Assembly: GCF_021117405.1 (NCBI RefSeq)
Contig: NZ_CP088251.1
Location: 1,240,001-1,304,000, forward strand
Direction of reading: 5' to 3'
Source: Frateuria edaphi
Lineage (GTDB): Bacteria; Pseudomonadota; Gammaproteobacteria; Xanthomonadales; Rhodanobacteraceae
Length of the DNA: 64,000 nucleotides
Shown here: positions 61,751-64,000 of the stretch, piece by piece
Layout of the letters: each line of letters starts with the position of its first letter
Position numbering within the stretch: position 1 is the first letter of the stretch
Notes under the pieces: generated by a model
Seen by the model: the letters and a program-made list of their open reading frames with translations, nothing else
What the model was told of the DNA's origin: nothing
The model's database searches: none
Program-made: the position numbers and the translations under genes

Positions 61751-61935
61751 GGGCGGCTTCGAGTCGGCTGTAGAGAAGTGTCCGACGGCTCTGCTTTAAG
61801 GATGCCAGCCGGAGCGCTGCTCCTTGTGAAAAGTGCGGCCATGGATGGCCGCTTCTAGTCTAGCCGGTGGCCAAGAGCTAAGGGTTTGCCGAAGCCCTTC
61901 CAGACAGCGGCAATCATGGACGATTGCAAAAACAG

Positions 61936-62011
61936 TGGCGCTCCCTACGAGGTTCGAACTCGTGTTCCCGCCTTGAGAGGGCGGTGTCCTAGGCCACTAG
62001 ACGAAGGGAGC
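61936..62011 (-). tRNA. tRNA-Glu (anticodon CUC)
   Basis: Minus-strand cloverleaf: acceptor GCTCCCT (62011-62005) with AGGGAGC, encoded CCA at 61938-61936, anticodon stem CCGCC/GGCGG around the loop CTCTCAA, so the anticodon is CUC. T loop TTCGAAC. All arms have normal length, in contrast to the tRNA-like cassette at 49900-49989. Confidence 0.95.
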
Positions 62012-62190
62012 GCAGAGCTGCGAGGCGCGCTAGTATAGCGAAATTGTTTCGCCCGGCAATGCCCTGTGAAGACTTCTTCGCGCTGCCGTCCGGAACAGCC
62101 GCCGGCATTTCAAACCGCGCGGACGGACCGCAGCGCGTTGCGCGGCGATTTGTTGCATCGGCGCCGTGCGCCGCCAAGGACCCAGACCGC

Positions 62191-63534
62191 TTGAACCCAG
62201 AAGCAAGGACTTCCGTCACGCCCGTGCCCGCGATCGTTCCCCGCGAGCAGCACGTGATTTCCCGCAAGAACATAAGCAAGGCCGCGTTACGCGTGCTCTA
62301 CCGCCTCCACGACGCAGGCTACGACGCTTTCCTGGTCGGCGGGGCCGTGCGCGACCTGCTGCTCGGCGGTCACCCGAAGGATTTCGACGTCGCCACCAGC
62401 GCCACGCCGGACGAGGTCAAGAAGCTGTTTCGCAACTGCCGCCTGATCGGCCGCCGTTTCCGCCTGGCGCACGTGGTCTTCGGTCCGGAGATCATCGAGG
62501 TGGCGACCTTTCGCGGCACCGGCGCGGACGATGCGGCCGAAGGTGATCGTCACATCGTCGACGGCCTGATCGTGCGCGACAACGTGTGGGGGTCGATCGA
62601 GGAGGACGCGGTGCGCCGCGACTTCCGCCTCAACGCGCTGTACTACGACATCAGCGATTTCTCGGTGCGCGACTACGTAGGCGGCATGCAGGACCTGCAG
62701 AACCGTGTGCTGCACCTGATCGGCGATCCGGCCACCCGCTACCGCGAAGACCCGGTACGCATGCTGCGCGCGGCACGGCTGGCGGCCAAGCTCGACTTCA
62801 CCATCGACCCGAAGGCATCCGCCCCGTTCGAGGAGCTGGGTCCGCTGTTGTGCGATGCGGCGCCGGCGCGGCTGTTCGACGAGTCGCTCAAGATGTTCCT
62901 GGCCGGAAACGGCCTGAAGAGCTTCCGCATGCTCGAGCAGTGCGGGCTGCTGAAGTTCCTGTTCCCGGCCACCGCACGCGCGCTCAAGCGGGGCGACGAG
63001 GCGTTGCGCTCGCTGATCGAGCAGGGCCTGGCCAATACCGACCAGCGCATTGCCGAGGGCAAGTCGGTGACGCCCGCGTTCCTGTTCGCCGTGCTGCTGT
63101 GGGGCGAGGTGCGCGACCTGGCGCATGCCTGGATCGCCAAGGGCGTGGATGACGGCGAGGCCTGGGCGCGCGCCGCCGCGCACGTGGTGGGCGAGCAGTG
63201 CCAGCGCGTGGCGATCCCGCGCCGCTTCACCATCACAATGGAAGAGATCTGGTCGCTGCAGCCGCGCTTCGAACAGATCCAGCGCAAGCGGGTGTTCCGG
63301 CTGATGGCGCATCCGCGCTTCCGCGCCGCGTTCGACTTCCTGCTGTTGCGCGCGGCCGAATCGCCGGCACTGCGTGAACTGGGTCAGTGGTGGGCACATG
63401 CGCAGCAGTTGCCGCAGGACGTGCTGGCGGCGGCCTTGCCAGCCAGCGCGGGCTCGCCCGCCGTCGGCTCGACCGGCGCTGCGCCGCGAAAGCGCAGGCG
63501 TCGCAAGCCGTCTGGCAAGTCCGGCTCGGCCTGA
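62191..63534 (+). CDS. pcnB: Poly(A) polymerase PcnB
   Basis: PcnB adds 3' poly(A) tails that mark RNAs for decay. From a TTG at 62191 with AAGGA upstream the protein has 447 residues; the frame is open further to an ATG at 62044, but that lies against the tRNA promoter region. The start of the conserved part, IVPREQHVISRKNISKAALRVLYRL, is as in E. coli. Active-site stretch VGGAVRDLLLGGHPKDFDVATSATPDEV (DxD), RRFRLAHVVFG, RRDFRLNALYYDI and the neck YREDPVRMLRAARLAAKL are all present. The tail is basic (RKRRRRKPSGKSG). Confidence 0.93.
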   Translation: MNPEARTSVTPVPAIVPREQHVISRKNISKAALRVLYRLHDAGYDAFLVGGAVRDLLLGGHPKDFDVATSATPDEVKKLFRNCRLIGRRFRLAHVVFGPEIIEVATFRGTGADDAAEGDRHIVDGLIVRDNVWGSIEEDAVRRDFRLNALYYDISDFSVRDYVGGMQDLQNRVLHLIGDPATRYREDPVRMLRAARLAAKLDFTIDPKASAPFEELGPLLCDAAPARLFDESLKMFLAGNGLKSFRMLEQCGLLKFLFPATARALKRGDEALRSLIEQGLANTDQRIAEGKSVTPAFLFAVLLWGEVRDLAHAWIAKGVDDGEAWARAAAHVVGEQCQRVAIPRRFTITMEEIWSLQPRFEQIQRKRVFRLMAHPRFRAAFDFLLLRAAESPALRELGQWWAHAQQLPQDVLAAALPASAGSPAVGSTGAAPRKRRRRKPSGKSGSA

Positions 63535-63544
63535 TCCAACGCGC

Positions 63545-64000
63545 ATGACTCGGGCTTTCGTCGCGCTCGGTGGCAACCTGGGCGACACGCGCACGATCCT
63601 GCAACAGGCGCTCGACGCGCTGGGCATGTTGCCGGGTACGCGGCTGGTGGCGCAGTCGCGCTTCTACCGCACGCCGCCGTGGGGTCTGCACGAGCAGCCG
63701 GCGTTTCTCAATGCCGCTGCGGAACTGGATACCGTCCTCGGGCCCCACGAACTGCTCGATGCGCTGTTGCGGATCGAGCGCGACGCGGGTCGCGTGCGCG
63801 ATGGCGAGCGTTGGGGACCGCGAACGCTGGACCTGGACCTGCTGCATATGGATGGCCTGGCGCTGCACGACGACCGCCTCACCCTTCCGCATCCGCGCAT
63901 CGCCGAGCGCGCCTTCGTGCTGCTACCCCTGGCCGAGCTTGCGCCGGACCTGGAGTTGTCGGGGCAAGGCACGGTGAGCGACCTGCTCGCCAACGCCGAC
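63545..64000 (+). CDS. folK: HPPK (6-hydroxymethyl-dihydropterin pyrophosphokinase), cut off by window edge
   Basis: HPPK activates the pterin with ATP in folate synthesis. The first 152 residues are visible: ALGGNLGDTRTILQQALDAL (7-26), the pterin loop SRFYRTPPWGLHEQPAFLNAA (about 38-58), catalytic RWGPRTLDLDLLHMDG (about 88-103) with the Mg-binding DLD, and LPHPRIAERAFVLLPLAELAP. ATG 63545 is 10 bp after pcnB, the usual order pcnB-folK. The C-terminus lies outside the window. Confidence 0.92.
   Translation, partial: MTRAFVALGGNLGDTRTILQQALDALGMLPGTRLVAQSRFYRTPPWGLHEQPAFLNAAAELDTVLGPHELLDALLRIERDAGRVRDGERWGPRTLDLDLLHMDGLALHDDRLTLPHPRIAERAFVLLPLAELAPDLELSGQGTVSDLLANAD

Overview
The window is 64 kb of high-GC gammaproteobacterial chromosome. 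Gene content and dispersed repeats (GGAGCGCACCTGTGCGCGA-type and GGTGGGCTTCGGCCCACC-type hairpins) suggest the Xanthomonadales, probably a Rhodanobacter/Dyella/Luteibacter-like member. This placement is inferred from gene families and style; no rRNA is present to prove it.

Region 1-13.4 kb is metabolic and resistance chromosome: a truncated cation-diffusion facilitator, an Slp-type lipoprotein, rlmJ, an EamA permease, a periplasmic cyclophilin, a phosphate-selective-type porin, the sulfate ABC operon sbp-cysT-cysW-cysA, an arsenic operon arsR-arsI-arsC-aquaporin with a palindromic operator over the arsR start, and a zinc alcohol dehydrogenase.

Region 13.7-27.9 kb is a signalling island. A four-gene operon couples a TonB-dependent receptor, a YfiR-like periplasmic protein, a CHASE8 histidine kinase and a lone receiver. 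Three further multi-PAS kinases follow (one HWE type, two hybrid), interspersed with a PadR/HAAS-sensor pair, a small acidic protein and a methyltransferase.

Region 28-44 kb is mixed: M28 peptidase, an EIHH-motif secreted protein, an alkB - CDF transporter - Nei-type glycosylase cluster, DUF72, a periplasmic methyltransferase-like protein, CBS protein, FAD monooxygenase, HDOD protein, a luciferase-like flavoenzyme, and a cluster of membrane proteins with an HTH regulator and a UppS-like prenyltransferase.

Region 44.0-52.1 kb is a chromosomal integron, the most unusual part. An intact intI (+) is followed leftwards by an attI-like region and 16 attC sites delimiting 16 cassettes, all reading on the minus strand. 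Fifteen cassettes carry small proteins, mostly membrane or exported; one is present twice with a single base difference and one encodes a COQ7-family di-iron hydroxylase. One cassette has no credible ORF and instead carries a class II tRNA-like gene with perfect acceptor, T and variable arms, an encoded CCA and a shortened anticodon arm.

Region 52.1-64 kb is core genome: mfd, a GNAT acetyltransferase, a PIN-PhoH ATPase, bcp, gcvR, dapA-bamC, a 7Fe ferredoxin, tRNA-Glu(CUC), pcnB and the start of folK, with clear terminators around bamC and fdxA.
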